Below are positions 27,823-37,039 of a DNA stretch of 64,000 bases, in pieces; the stretch's first letter is position 1; each line of letters opens with the position of its first letter. The notes below the pieces were generated by a model. It ran no database searches. It worked only from the letters and a program-made list of their open reading frames with translations, and was not told where the DNA came from. Location: positions 744,001-808,000 of the forward strand of contig CAVZFC010000019.1 in the NCBI GenBank assembly GCA_963774445.1, read 5' to 3'. Source of the DNA: CAVUQH01 sp963774445 (GTDB lineage Bacteria > Myxococcota_A > Polyangia > Haliangiales > Haliangiaceae). The position numbers and the translations under genes were made by a program.

Positions 27823-29913
27823 GTGGACGATCCAAAGGACACGATCGTAGGGATTGACCTCGGCACGACCAACTCGGTCGTCGCGTCGTGGAACGCCGGG
27901 CCCGGCGACCCACAGGTCCTGGCCGACGCGTCGGGCGAGGCGGTGCAGCCGTCGGTGGTGGCGTTCCATCCCAACGGATCGGTGCTGGTCGGCGCCGCCG
28001 CCAAACAGCGGAAGGTCATCGACCCGAAGAACACCGTCTACTCGATCAAGCGGCTGATCGGACGCACCTTCGACTCGCAGGAGGTGCAGGCGGCGATCAC
28101 CCGGATGCCGTTTCAGATCAAGGAGGGGCAGAACCGCCAGCCGGTCATCGTTACGCGCGCGGGCGAGCTGGCGGTGCCCGAGATCTCGGCGATCGTCCTG
28201 GACCACATGCGCAAGCTGGCGGAGGGGTCGCTGTCCACCGGCGTAACCCGCGCGGTAATCACCGTGCCGGCCAACTTCACCGACGCCCAGCGGTCGGCCA
28301 CGGCCACGGCCGGCGCGATCGCCGGCATCACGGTGGTCCGGGTGCTCAACGAGCCGACCGCCGCGGCGCTGGCCTATGGCCACAAGCGCCGCCTGGACGA
28401 GACCATCGCCGTCTACGACTTCGGCGGAGGAACCTTCGACGTCAGCATCCTCCGGCTCAAGGACACCGTCTTCGAGGTGCTGGCCACGGCTGGCGACTCG
28501 TTTCTCGGCGGCGACGACATCGACGAGCGGCTGGTCGATCACATGGTCGGGATGTTCCTGCAGCAGCAGCGGGTCGACCTGCACGACAACGAGATCGCCA
28601 TCCAGCGCCTGCGCGCCGTGGCCGAGCAGATCAAGATCGAGCTGTCGCGGCGGACCCGGGCGGTGGTCAAGGTGGACGAGATCGCCTACGGAGCCGGCGG
28701 CCAGCCGCTGGACCTCGAGCTGGAGATCACCCGCGACGAGTTCCTGTCCAAGATCGCCGACATCATCGAGGCGACCTTTCCCGTCTGCCGCGAGGCGGTT
28801 CGCCTGGCCGGGCTGGCACCCAACCAGATCGACGAAGTGGTGCTGTCGGGCGGCACCACCAAGATGCCGTTCGTGCGCGAGCGGGTAACCCAGTTCTTCG
28901 GCAAGATGCCGCGCATCGACGTCAACCCGGACGAGGCGGTGGCGCTGGGTGCGGCGGTGCAGGCCACCTCGCTCGAGCGCATCCTCGGCAGCGGACGGCG
29001 CCGGCCGACCACCGAGCGGCCGATCCGCCGCACCGACCAGGGCTACGCGGCGGCGCCTCCGCCTGCGCCGGGCGACCGGCCGGCCGCACCGGGCAAGTTC
29101 AGCGACGCGCTTCCGGGGGCGACCCCGCCCCCGACCCCTGCGGGCGCCGGTCTCGCGCGAATCACGCGACCGGGGGCCGCGCCGACGCCGCCGCGGCGCA
29201 CGTTGATGGGGGCGATCCCGCCGCCGACTCCCGGCGCTCCGCCGACCGCGCGCCCCGACCAGGCGACCATGTCACCCGGTGAGGGGATCGGCTTCGACGA
29301 CATTCGCACCGACGTGCCGACCTCCGTGCGCGACCCCAGCGCCGCGCCGCCCATCGACCTCGACGACATCGCCACCCGCCCGGGACCGGCGACCGCCAAG
29401 CCGAACCAGCCGACCGCCTTCGACCTGCCCCCGGTGGCCGCCGGCGTCGGCGCCGCCGCGAGTGCCCGACCGGTCACCCCGGCCCCGCCCAGCGCGCCGG
29501 CGGCGACAGTCATCGACGTCACGCCGCACAGCCTGGGGATCGCCACCATCGCCGGCTTCTGCGAGGGGATCATCCAGCGCAACGCGCGGGTGCCGGCGTC
29601 GACCAAGAAGCTCTTCTCCACCTCGCGAGACGCGCAGCAGACCGTGCGCATCCGCGTCTGTCAGGGTGAGTCGCGGCGACTGTCCGACAACACCGTGCTC
29701 GGCGACCTGGTCCTCGAAGGGCTCGATCCGCGGCCGCGCGGAGAGACCAAGATCGAGGTCACCTTTCAGATCGACTCCAGCGGCATCCTTCACGTTCGCG
29801 CGCGCGACAGCGTCACCGGGCAGGAGCAGCAAGCCAACCTCGACCTGGCCGGCGCCCAGTCGCCCGAAGAGGTCGCCGCCGCGCGCGATCGCTTCCGCGA
29901 TCTGCGGCGCTGA
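27823..29913 (+). CDS. Hsp70/DnaK-family chaperone with a long proline-rich insert
   Basis: A 696-aa Hsp70. The ATPase domain (about 1-385) has IDLGTTNSVVA, LNEPTAAALAYG, VYDFGGGTFDVS and VLSGGTTKMPFVRE. Instead of the short interdomain linker there are about 175 residues rich in Pro, Ala and Thr (for example AAPPPAPGDRPAAPGKF), then the substrate domain from about 563 (VIDVTPHSLGIATI, FSTSRDAQQTVRIRVCQGE). The C-terminal lid is almost absent. This is unlike housekeeping DnaK (about 640 aa, full lid), so it is a specialised Hsp70. No dnaJ or grpE is adjacent; the HExxH membrane protein precedes it directly. Confidence 0.88.
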   Translation: MDDPKDTIVGIDLGTTNSVVASWNAGPGDPQVLADASGEAVQPSVVAFHPNGSVLVGAAAKQRKVIDPKNTVYSIKRLIGRTFDSQEVQAAITRMPFQIKEGQNRQPVIVTRAGELAVPEISAIVLDHMRKLAEGSLSTGVTRAVITVPANFTDAQRSATATAGAIAGITVVRVLNEPTAAALAYGHKRRLDETIAVYDFGGGTFDVSILRLKDTVFEVLATAGDSFLGGDDIDERLVDHMVGMFLQQQRVDLHDNEIAIQRLRAVAEQIKIELSRRTRAVVKVDEIAYGAGGQPLDLELEITRDEFLSKIADIIEATFPVCREAVRLAGLAPNQIDEVVLSGGTTKMPFVRERVTQFFGKMPRIDVNPDEAVALGAAVQATSLERILGSGRRRPTTERPIRRTDQGYAAAPPPAPGDRPAAPGKFSDALPGATPPPTPAGAGLARITRPGAAPTPPRRTLMGAIPPPTPGAPPTARPDQATMSPGEGIGFDDIRTDVPTSVRDPSAAPPIDLDDIATRPGPATAKPNQPTAFDLPPVAAGVGAAASARPVTPAPPSAPAATVIDVTPHSLGIATIAGFCEGIIQRNARVPASTKKLFSTSRDAQQTVRIRVCQGESRRLSDNTVLGDLVLEGLDPRPRGETKIEVTFQIDSSGILHVRARDSVTGQEQQANLDLAGAQSPEEVAAARDRFRDLRR

Positions 29914-29940
29914 TCGTCACGCCCCGGGGGCCGGCAACGC

Positions 29941-29958
29941 CAGCGACAGACGTCGCTG
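29941..29958 (+). terminator. Possible hairpin terminator after hsp70
   Basis: CAGCGAC pairs with GTCGCTG around AGAC, and the stem can extend by GCC/GGC with one bulge. There is no T-run, so it is a weak terminator candidate between hsp70 and the receiver gene. Confidence 0.3.
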
Positions 29959-30074
29959 AGGCTCCGCGCCCCGAACGAGGCCAGATTTCTGACTTCTGCG
30001 CCATCTTGTCACTCCTCGCAGGGATGTCAACCGCACAGAAACAGCTGGACCGTAGTGACCTCGAAGGCGCTAAC

Positions 30075-30482
30075 ATGGGTAGCAGCGTTGTTGTGACAAT
30101 TGAGGATCCCAAAAGGGGCTCCACCCGAGGCGCCCGGTTGCTGGTCGTGGACGATGATCCCGCGGTGCTTCAGGCAATCGCCAGCATTCTGAGCATGCTA
30201 GGGCACGAGGTCACAGCCGTGCAGTCGCCGCTGGAAGCGTTGGCGTTGCTGTCGACCGAATCGTTCGACGGGGTGGTCTGCGACGTCATGATGCCGGAGA
30301 TTCGCGGGCCGACGATGATCGCCAAGGCACGCGAAGCCGGGGTGAAGATCCCGGTGCTGTTCGTCAGCGGCTCGGCCGGGGATGAGATCGAGAACACGGG
30401 CGACGAGGAGCTACTGACCAAGCCGTTCAGCCCGCCGAGCCTGCAGGCGGCGGTCCGGCGGATGCTCGAACGCGGCTCCTGA
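30075..30482 (+). CDS. Single-domain response regulator
   Basis: A 135-aa receiver from ATG 30075 (an ATG at 30024 would add 17 residues). RLLVVDDDPAVLQAI carries the acidic pair, VVCDVMMPEIRGP the phospho-acceptor Asp, LFVSGSA the switch Ser, and LTKPFSPPSLQ the conserved Lys. It has no output domain, so it acts through protein contacts with an unlinked kinase or partner. No histidine kinase lies nearby. Confidence 0.87.
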   Translation: MGSSVVVTIEDPKRGSTRGARLLVVDDDPAVLQAIASILSMLGHEVTAVQSPLEALALLSTESFDGVVCDVMMPEIRGPTMIAKAREAGVKIPVLFVSGSAGDEIENTGDEELLTKPFSPPSLQAAVRRMLERGS

Positions 30483-30571
30483 CCGCGCGGATTTGCGGCG
30501 CTTTTGCCCGGTGGCCGCGGTGAATGCCGGTCGAAGCCAGCGAGTTCTTGGCGGTGACCACCCGGCCGGGC

Positions 30572-30577
30572 TAGAAC
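30572..30577 (+). promoter_or_regulatory. -10-like hexamer TAGAAC, 6 nt before hisB
   Basis: TAGAAC ends 6 nt before the GTG of hisB at 30584, and no Shine-Dalgarno is present. It would start the his transcript at or beside the start codon. Confidence 0.35.
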
Positions 30578-30583
30578 CGCGGC

Positions 30584-31187
30584 GTGGCACCTCGTCGCGC
30601 CAGCATTCGCCGGAATACCAAGGAAACCCAGATCGAGATCGATCTGGCCGTCGACGGCACCGGGCTGGCCCGAGCCCGAACCCCGCTGCCGTTCTTCGAC
30701 CACATGCTCGACGCGCTGTCGCGGCACGGGTTGTTCGATCTGACGGTGCAAGCGCGGGGCGACATCGAGGTTGACGGACACCACACCGTGGAGGACACCG
30801 GACTGGCCCTCGGCGACGCCTTCCGCGAGGCGCTGGGTGACCGCGCCGGACTGGTACGCTACGGCCACTTCACCCTGCCGATGGACGAGACGCTGGTGAC
30901 GGCGGCGGTCGATTTCTGCGGCCGGCCGGCGTTCGTGTGGAAGGTGGCCGGGCTCGAGGGCAAGTGGGTGGGCGGCTTCGACTGCGAGCTGGCCAAGGAG
31001 TTCTTCGCCGCGTTCGCCAACCGCGCGCAGTGCAACCTGCACCTGGTGCTCCACCACGGCGGCAACCCCCACCACGTGATCGAGGCCTGCTTCAAGGCGT
31101 TCGCGCGCGCCTGCGACGCGGCCACCCGGATCGACGAACGGCTCGCCGGCAGCGTGCCGTTCGACCAAGGGCACGCTCACGGCCTGA
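30584..31187 (+). CDS. hisB: Imidazoleglycerol-phosphate dehydratase, frameshifted near its end
   Basis: Sixth step of histidine synthesis (IGP to imidazole-acetol phosphate). RNTKETQIEIDLAVDGTG, FFDHMLDALSRHG, the Mn-binding HHTVEDTGLALG and HHGGNPHHVIEACFKAFARA are all present. As printed, the frame runs on into hisH. However, one base removed at 31160 restores the family C-terminus VPSTKGTLTA and a TGA at 31185, giving a normal 200-aa HisB. So this is probably a sequence error, not a HisB-HisH fusion. It is the first gene of hisBHAF. Confidence 0.92.
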
Positions 31188-31189
31188 TC

Positions 31190-31816
31190 ATGAGCGGACG
31201 TCGAGTCGCGGTCATCGATGCTGGCACCGGCAACCTGCGCTCGGTCGAGCGGGCCATCGCCGCGGCCGGCGGCGAGCCGCTGGTCACGCGCGATCCGGAG
31301 GTGGTCCGCGCGGCGCCCAAGGTGGTGGTGCCGGGGCAGGGCGCCTTCGAAAGCTTCGTCGCCGGGCTGCGCGCGCGCGATCTCGAGCCGGCGCTGCGCG
31401 AAGTGATCGCGGACGGCCGCCCGTATCTGGGCATCTGCCTGGGCCTGCAGGTCTTGTTCGACGAGAGCGAGGAGCACGGCCCGGTCGCCGGACTGGGGCT
31501 GGTGCCGGGCAAAGTAGTGCGCTTTCGCCCGCGCGAGCACCGCTACAAGGTGCCGCACATGGGCTGGAACCGCGTGCGCCCACGCGGCGCGCGCGACCCG
31601 CTGCTGGCCGGCATCCCCGACGACGCGTTCTTCTACTTCGTCCACTCCTACTACGTGGTTCCGGCCGATCCGTCGGTGGTGGCGCTGACCTGCGAGTACG
31701 AGGACGAGCTCACCGCCGCGATCCGCTCGGGCAACCTGTTCGCCTGCCAGTTCCACCCCGAGAAGAGCTCGGCGGTGGGGCTGCAACTACTGCGCAACTT
31801 CGTGGAGGCGACGTGA
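31190..31816 (+). CDS. hisH: Imidazole glycerol phosphate synthase, glutaminase subunit
   Basis: A 208-aa class I amidotransferase starting MSGRRVAVIDAGTGNLRSVE. The catalytic triad is Cys83 in GICLGLQ and His189/Glu191 in FHPEKS. The conserved VPHMGWN loop, which contacts HisF, is present. It produces ammonia for HisF. The ATG lies 2 nt after the restored hisB stop, and the stop overlaps the hisA GTG. Confidence 0.95.
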   Translation: MSGRRVAVIDAGTGNLRSVERAIAAAGGEPLVTRDPEVVRAAPKVVVPGQGAFESFVAGLRARDLEPALREVIADGRPYLGICLGLQVLFDESEEHGPVAGLGLVPGKVVRFRPREHRYKVPHMGWNRVRPRGARDPLLAGIPDDAFFYFVHSYYVVPADPSVVALTCEYEDELTAAIRSGNLFACQFHPEKSSAVGLQLLRNFVEAT

Positions 31817-32522
31817 AGGTCATCCCGGCCATCGATCTACTCGACGGCAAAGTCGTGCGCCTGCTCGAAGGGCGGCGAGATCAGGTGACCGTCTACCACG
31901 AGCGCGCCTGGGAGCTGGTCGCCGAGCTGGCCGCGGGTGGCGCCGAGCGGATCCACGTCGTCGATCTCGACGGCGCCTTTGCCGGCGCGCGCGCGCACAC
32001 CGGCATCGTCGGCAAGATCATCGACGCGGCGACCGTGCCGATCCAGGTCGGCGGGGGCATCCGCGATCGCGCCGCCCTCGACGCCGTGCTCGGCGCCGGA
32101 GCCGGCTTTGCCGTGCTGGGCACCGCCGCGGTCAAGGACCCGGCCTTTGCCGAGGCAGCCTGCGTCGCCTACCCGGGGCGGATCGTCATCGCCGTCGACG
32201 CCGTGCGCGGCGAGGTCGCCGTCGAGGGCTGGGTCGAGCGCGCCGGCATCACCGCCATCGAGCTGGGCCAACGCGCCGCCGGCTGGGGGGCGGCGGCGCT
32301 GCTGTACACCGACGTCTCCCGCGACGGCGCCAAAGTCGGGCCCAACGTCGAAGTCACCGCCGCGATCGCGGCCGCCGCCGGCATTCCCGTGATCGCCTCG
32401 GGCGGCGTCGGATCGCTCGACGACCTGCGCGCCCTGGCCGCCGCCGGCATCGAGCAGGTGATCGTCGGCCGCGCGCTGTACGACCGCCGCTTCACCCTGG
32501 CCGAAGCGATCGAGGCCGCCGC

Positions 32523-32529
<7 letters not shown>
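31813..32529 (+). CDS. hisA: ProFAR isomerase
   Basis: A 238-aa (beta/alpha)8 barrel: VKVIPAIDLLDGKVVRL with catalytic Asp8, HVVDLDGAF, VPIQVGGGIRD, and LLYTDVSRDG with the second catalytic Asp. It performs the Amadori isomerisation in histidine synthesis. The GTG overlaps the hisH stop (GTGA), and hisF begins 7 bp before its end. Confidence 0.95.
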
Positions 32530-33281
<752 letters not shown>

Positions 33282-33289
33282 AAGTGATT

Positions 33290-33333
33290 TCGGCGAAGCG
33301 CCGAGAATTACTGGGGAAGTTTCTTAGAAACTT
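33290..33333. promoter_or_regulatory. Two adjacent perfect hairpins between hisF and hisIE
   Basis: TCGGCG-AAG-CGCCGA (33290-33304) is followed by AAGTTTC-TTA-GAAACTT (33317-33333). The second lies just before a TATAGT box and could be an operator; the first could be a weak terminator of hisF. No T-run follows either. Confidence 0.35.
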
Positions 33334-33347
33334 ACGAGCGTCCCCGC

Positions 33348-33353
33348 TATAGT
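33348..33353 (+). promoter_or_regulatory. -10-like hexamer TATAGT, 6 nt before hisIE
   Basis: TATAGT ends 6 nt before the ATG at 33360; no Shine-Dalgarno. Together with the gap after hisF it suggests that hisIE-dinG-plsY form a separate transcript, probably leaderless. Confidence 0.42.
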
Positions 33354-33359
33354 TGGCGG

Positions 33360-34006
33360 ATGAAGTGGGATGAGCGCGGGTTGATGCCGGCGGTTGCGCA
33401 GGATGTGCGGGACGGGTCGGTGCTGATGGTCGCGTGGATGAACGCGGAGGCGTTGGAGAGGACGAGGGAGACGGGGCTGGCGCACTTTTGGTCGCGGTCG
33501 CGGGGGCGGTTGTGGAAGAAGGGGGAGACGTCGGGCAACACGCTGACCGTGAAAGAGATCCGGATCGACTGCGACGAGGACACGGTCCTTTTGCGGGTGG
33601 AGGCGGCGGGGCCGGCTTGTCACACGGGCAAGCGAACCTGCTTTTACCGGACGGTCGACGGGGGGAGGACGAGGGGGCGCGGGGATGTGACGCCGGGGTG
33701 TTGGACATGCTGGAAGGTGTGCTGCAGTCGCGGCGGGATTCGGACGCGGGGAAGAGTTATACGAAGTCGCTGCTCGATGCGGGGGCGGGGAAGATCTTGG
33801 CCAAGATCGCGGAGGAGCACGGGGAGCTGGCCGACGAGCTCGCGGACGGGCCGCGGGAAAAGGTCGTGCACGAGACGGCGGATCTGATCTTTCACGTGAT
33901 GGTCGGGCTGGTCTGGCGCGACATCCCGGTGGCCGACGTCTGGCGCGAGCTGGAGCGACGGTTCGGCACCAGCGGGCACGTGGAGAAGGCGGCGCGGAGC
34001 ACGTGA
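33360..34006 (+). CDS. hisIE: Phosphoribosyl-AMP cyclohydrolase / phosphoribosyl-ATP pyrophosphatase, frameshifted
   Basis: The N-terminal HisI part has QDVRDGSVLMVAWMNAEAL, HFWSRSRGRLWKKGETSGN and the zinc site CHTGKRTCFYR. The HisE part has SYTKSLLDAGAGKILAKIAE, EHGELADEL and HETADLIFHVMVGL. The frames differ: the run of six G at 33660-33665 needs a seventh to join them (DGGEDEGARGCDAGVLDMLE), giving 215 aa. Alternatively hisE starts independently at ATG 33707 (99 aa), but HisI would then run on without a stop. The enzyme performs steps 2 and 3 of histidine synthesis. dinG-like gene follows after 10 nt. Confidence 0.88.
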
Positions 34007-34016
34007 GCGGGTTGCG

Positions 34017-35966
34017 ATGAGCGAGCTGCTGGCTCCGGGCGGGGCGCTGGCGGCCGCGCTGTCGGACTACGAGGACCGGCCGGAGCAGCGGGCCATGGCC
34101 GAGGCGGTGGCGCGGGCGCTGTCGACGGGGCGCAGCTTGCTGGTGGAGGCGGGGACGGGCACGGGCAAGACGTTTGCGTATCTGGTGCCGGCGCTGGCCA
34201 GCGGCATGCGCGTGGTGGTGTTGACCGGGACGCGGACGCTGCAGGAGCAGATCGCCCGGCACGACCTGCCGCGGCTGGAGCGCATGCTGGGCCGGCGGCT
34301 CGAGGCGGTCACGCTGAAAGGGGTGGGTAACTATCTCTGCCGCCGGCGGTTGCACGGGCTGCTGGCCGAGCCGGACGGCAAGCTCGGGGGCGATCCGGAT
34401 CTGGCGGCGGTGATCGCGTGGGCGCGGGCGACGGCGTCGGGCGATCGCGCCGAACTGACCTCGGTCGCGGACCGCGCACCGGTCTGGCAGAAGGTGACGA
34501 CGACGCCGGAGGCGCGGTTGGGCGCGCGCTGCCCCCACGCCGAGCGCTGCTTCGTGTCGGCGGCGCGCAAGGCCGCCGAGCGCGCCGATCTGATTCTGGT
34601 CAATCACCACCTGTTCTTCGCCGACCTGGCGCTGCGCGCGGCGCACCCGGGCGCCAGGGTTCTGCCGGAGCACGACGCGGTAATCTTCGACGAGGCCCAC
34701 CAGCTGGAAGACGTGATCACCGAGCACATGGGGATCCACGTGTCGACCGGGCGGTTGGCGGCGTGGCTGCGCGACGTCGAGGCGGCGCTCGCGCCGGGCG
34801 GACCGCTCCTGGTTTCGCGCGCGTCGCGCGGCTTCGTCGACGGCGCCGCGCGCTGCGCCAACGAGCTGATGCGCCGGCTCGGTGCGCGCATCGCCGAGCG
34901 CGCCGCCGACGGGGATCGCGTGGAGCTACCGCCGGACACTTTCGGCGGCGAGGTCGAGGAGGCGTGGCTGGCCCTCGACACCGCGCTGGACGAGGCCGGC
35001 GCGCACCTCGAGGCGACGGCCGCCGAGACCAACCCGGACGCCGGCGAGCCGCTGCGCGGCCTGGCCCGCCGGGCCGAACGGATCCGCGACGACATGGCCA
35101 CCCTTGCCGAAGGCTCCGAGGGCGATCTGCTCACCTGGGGGGAAGCTCGGGCGGGTGCGGTCACCGTGCGCGCGTCGCCGATCGCCGTGGACCGCGTGTT
35201 GCGCGAGCACGTGGCGGGAGCCAAACCAGTGGTGATGACGTCGGCCACGCTGCGCACCGCGGGCCGCTTCGACTACGCGCGCGAGCGGCTCGGCCTCGAC
35301 GAGGATCTCGCCGACGAGCTGGCGCTGGCCTCGCCGTTCGACTACGCGACCCAGGCGCTGCTGTACATCGCCCGCGATCTGCCCGAGCCGCGCGAGCCCG
35401 ACTTCGCCGCGGCCGCGGCCGCGCGCGTCGCCGAGCTGCTGGCGATCACGGCCGGCCGCGCGTTCGTCCTGTTCACCACCCACCGCGTGCTCGCCGACGT
35501 CAGCGCGCGGCTGGCCAGGTTGGTCGACTACCCGCTGATGGTCCAGGGCAAGCGATCGCGCGCCGGCCTCCTGGACGACTTCCGCCGCACCGACGGCGCC
35601 GTGCTCTGTGCGACCGGCGGCTTCTGGGAGGGGGTCGACATCCCCGGCGACGCGCTGTCGCAGGTGATCATCGACAAGCTGCCGTTCGCACCGCCGACCG
35701 ATCCGCTGGTCGGCGCACGAATGAGGCGGATCGAAGAGCTCGGCGGCGATCCGTTTGCCCGCTACCAGCTGCCGCAGGCCGCGCTCGCGCTGCAGCAGGG
35801 CTTCGGCCGACTGATCCGCCGCCGCGGCGACCGCGGGCTGTTGACGATCCTCGACAACCGGATCGTGACCCGTCGCTACGGCCAGGTGTTCCTGCACAGC
35901 CTTCCGGAGGCGCTGCCGCGGACCTCGTCGATCGAGCGGGCGCGCCGCTGGTGGAGCGGCACGTGA
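34017..35966 (+). CDS. DinG/YoaA-family (XPD-like) DNA helicase
   Basis: A 649-aa SF2 helicase. Walker A EAGTGTGKT (44-52), Ia VVLTGTRTLQEQI, DEAH box VIFDEAHQLED, MTSATLRT and a C-terminal QGFGRLIRRRGDRG (motif VI). Cys residues in GNYLCRRRL and ARCPHAERC, just before RADLILVNHH, fit the Fe-S domain. Only three cysteines are clear there, where four usually bind the cluster. A 5'-3' helicase role in repair or R-loop removal is expected. The plsY GTG overlaps its stop. Confidence 0.88.
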   Translation: MSELLAPGGALAAALSDYEDRPEQRAMAEAVARALSTGRSLLVEAGTGTGKTFAYLVPALASGMRVVVLTGTRTLQEQIARHDLPRLERMLGRRLEAVTLKGVGNYLCRRRLHGLLAEPDGKLGGDPDLAAVIAWARATASGDRAELTSVADRAPVWQKVTTTPEARLGARCPHAERCFVSAARKAAERADLILVNHHLFFADLALRAAHPGARVLPEHDAVIFDEAHQLEDVITEHMGIHVSTGRLAAWLRDVEAALAPGGPLLVSRASRGFVDGAARCANELMRRLGARIAERAADGDRVELPPDTFGGEVEEAWLALDTALDEAGAHLEATAAETNPDAGEPLRGLARRAERIRDDMATLAEGSEGDLLTWGEARAGAVTVRASPIAVDRVLREHVAGAKPVVMTSATLRTAGRFDYARERLGLDEDLADELALASPFDYATQALLYIARDLPEPREPDFAAAAAARVAELLAITAGRAFVLFTTHRVLADVSARLARLVDYPLMVQGKRSRAGLLDDFRRTDGAVLCATGGFWEGVDIPGDALSQVIIDKLPFAPPTDPLVGARMRRIEELGGDPFARYQLPQAALALQQGFGRLIRRRGDRGLLTILDNRIVTRRYGQVFLHSLPEALPRTSSIERARRWWSGT

Positions 35967-36562
35967 CCGCGCTGATCGAGGCCGTCGCCGTGGTCGTCGG
36001 CGCCTACTTCCTGGGCTCGATTCCGGTCGGCCTGCTGGTCGCCCGCGCCCGCGGCATCGACATTCGCGAGGTCGGCAGCGGCAACATCGGTGCGACCAAC
36101 GTCGCCCGCGGGCTGGGCAAGAAGATCGGCGCCGGCGTGCTGGTGCTCGACGCGCTCAAGGGCGCGCTGCCGGTGCTGGCGGTGCGCTGGCTCGGGCTGG
36201 CTCACACGGTCAACCCGCTGATCGTCAGCGCTGCCGGCTTTGCCGCAGTGGCCGGTCACTGCTTTCCGATCTGGCTCGGCTTCCACGGCGGCAAAGGGGT
36301 CGCCACCTCGCTCGGCGTCTATCTGGCGCTCGATCCGCTGGTCACCGCGGCCGGCGTCGGGGTCTTCGCAGTGATCTACGCGGCCACCCGCATCGTCTCG
36401 ATCGGCTCGCTGATCGCGGCGGTAGCCTTTCCCGTGCTACTCCTTTTGCTCGGCCGTTCGGACGCCGACGTCACCCTGGGCATCGCCGTCGCCCTGGTGA
36501 TCATCTACCGGCACAAGGCCAACATCTCCCGCCTGCTGCACCACCGCGAGTACCGCGTCTAG
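35963..36562 (+). CDS. plsY: Glycerol-3-phosphate acyltransferase PlsY
   Basis: A 199-aa polytopic membrane enzyme, start GTG 35963 overlapping the helicase stop. Diagnostic motifs: GAYFLGSIPVGLLVAR, GSGNIGATNVARGLG, GHCFPIWLGFHGGKGVATSLG and a late YRHKANISRLL. It transfers an acyl group from acyl-phosphate to glycerol-3-phosphate, the first step of phospholipid synthesis; its partner PlsX is not here. Its last 126 bp overlap folK on the other strand. Confidence 0.95.
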   Translation: MTALIEAVAVVVGAYFLGSIPVGLLVARARGIDIREVGSGNIGATNVARGLGKKIGAGVLVLDALKGALPVLAVRWLGLAHTVNPLIVSAAGFAAVAGHCFPIWLGFHGGKGVATSLGVYLALDPLVTAAGVGVFAVIYAATRIVSIGSLIAAVAFPVLLLLLGRSDADVTLGIAVALVIIYRHKANISRLLHHREYRV

Positions 36563-37039
36563 GCGGCCGGCGCCCGGAATCAGCAGCGCGACGCCGGCCA
36601 GATCGCAGAGCGGCACCAGGACGAACGCCCGCTCGGCGATCGCCGGGTGCGGCAGCACCAGCGGCGGCGGACCCGCGGTGTCGAGCTGGATTCCGCCGAC
36701 CAGCAGCAGATCCAGATCGATCGCGCGCGGCCCCTTGGCCACGGCGCCGTCGCGCTGGCGCCCCAGCTCGAGCTCCAGCGCCAACAGTCGGCCGAGCAGG
36801 CGCACCGGGTCGATCGCGGCCTCGAGCTCCAGCTCGAACACGGCGTCGAGGAACCACGGCTGATCGGAGACCGGGCCGACCGGCGCGCTGCGATAGATCG
36901 GCGACCGGCGCACCGACCCGACCTCGGGCCAGGCCTCGATCGCCCGCGCCGCGGCGGCAAAGCGCGCCAGGAGCGCGGCGTCGGTGCCGAGGTTGCCGCC
37001 GACGCCGACGTAGGCGCGCGCCTCGAACGCCGGAGTCAC
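36437..37039 (-). CDS. folK: 2-amino-4-hydroxy-6-hydroxymethyldihydropteridine pyrophosphokinase
   Basis: 200 aa from GTG 37039: YVGVGGNLG, RRSPIYRSAPVGPVSDQPWF, FELELEA and GPRAIDLDLLL are the HPPK landmarks. LVPLCDLAGVALLIPGAGR matches the usual C-terminus, and about 40 further residues run antisense into plsY, longer than the usual 155-170 aa. Either the stop moved or a base is wrong near the end. It transfers pyrophosphate to the pterin in folate synthesis. It is coupled to the FAH gene upstream (GTGA overlap). Confidence 0.88.
   Translation of the reverse strand: MTPAFEARAYVGVGGNLGTDAALLARFAAAARAIEAWPEVGSVRRSPIYRSAPVGPVSDQPWFLDAVFELELEAAIDPVRLLGRLLALELELGRQRDGAVAKGPRAIDLDLLLVGGIQLDTAGPPPLVLPHPAIAERAFVLVPLCDLAGVALLIPGAGRLDAVLAVVQQAGDVGLVPVDDHQGDGDAQGDVGVRTAEQKE

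Noticed and set aside
30584..31816. A genuine HisB-HisH fusion enzyme
   Set aside because: The conserved HisB end STKGTLTA and its stop are present one frame away, so one inserted base explains the fusion.
33317..33333. AAGTTTC-TTA-GAAACTT as a rho-independent terminator of hisF
   Set aside because: No T-run follows and a -10-like box lies 14 bp after it; an operator is at least as likely.
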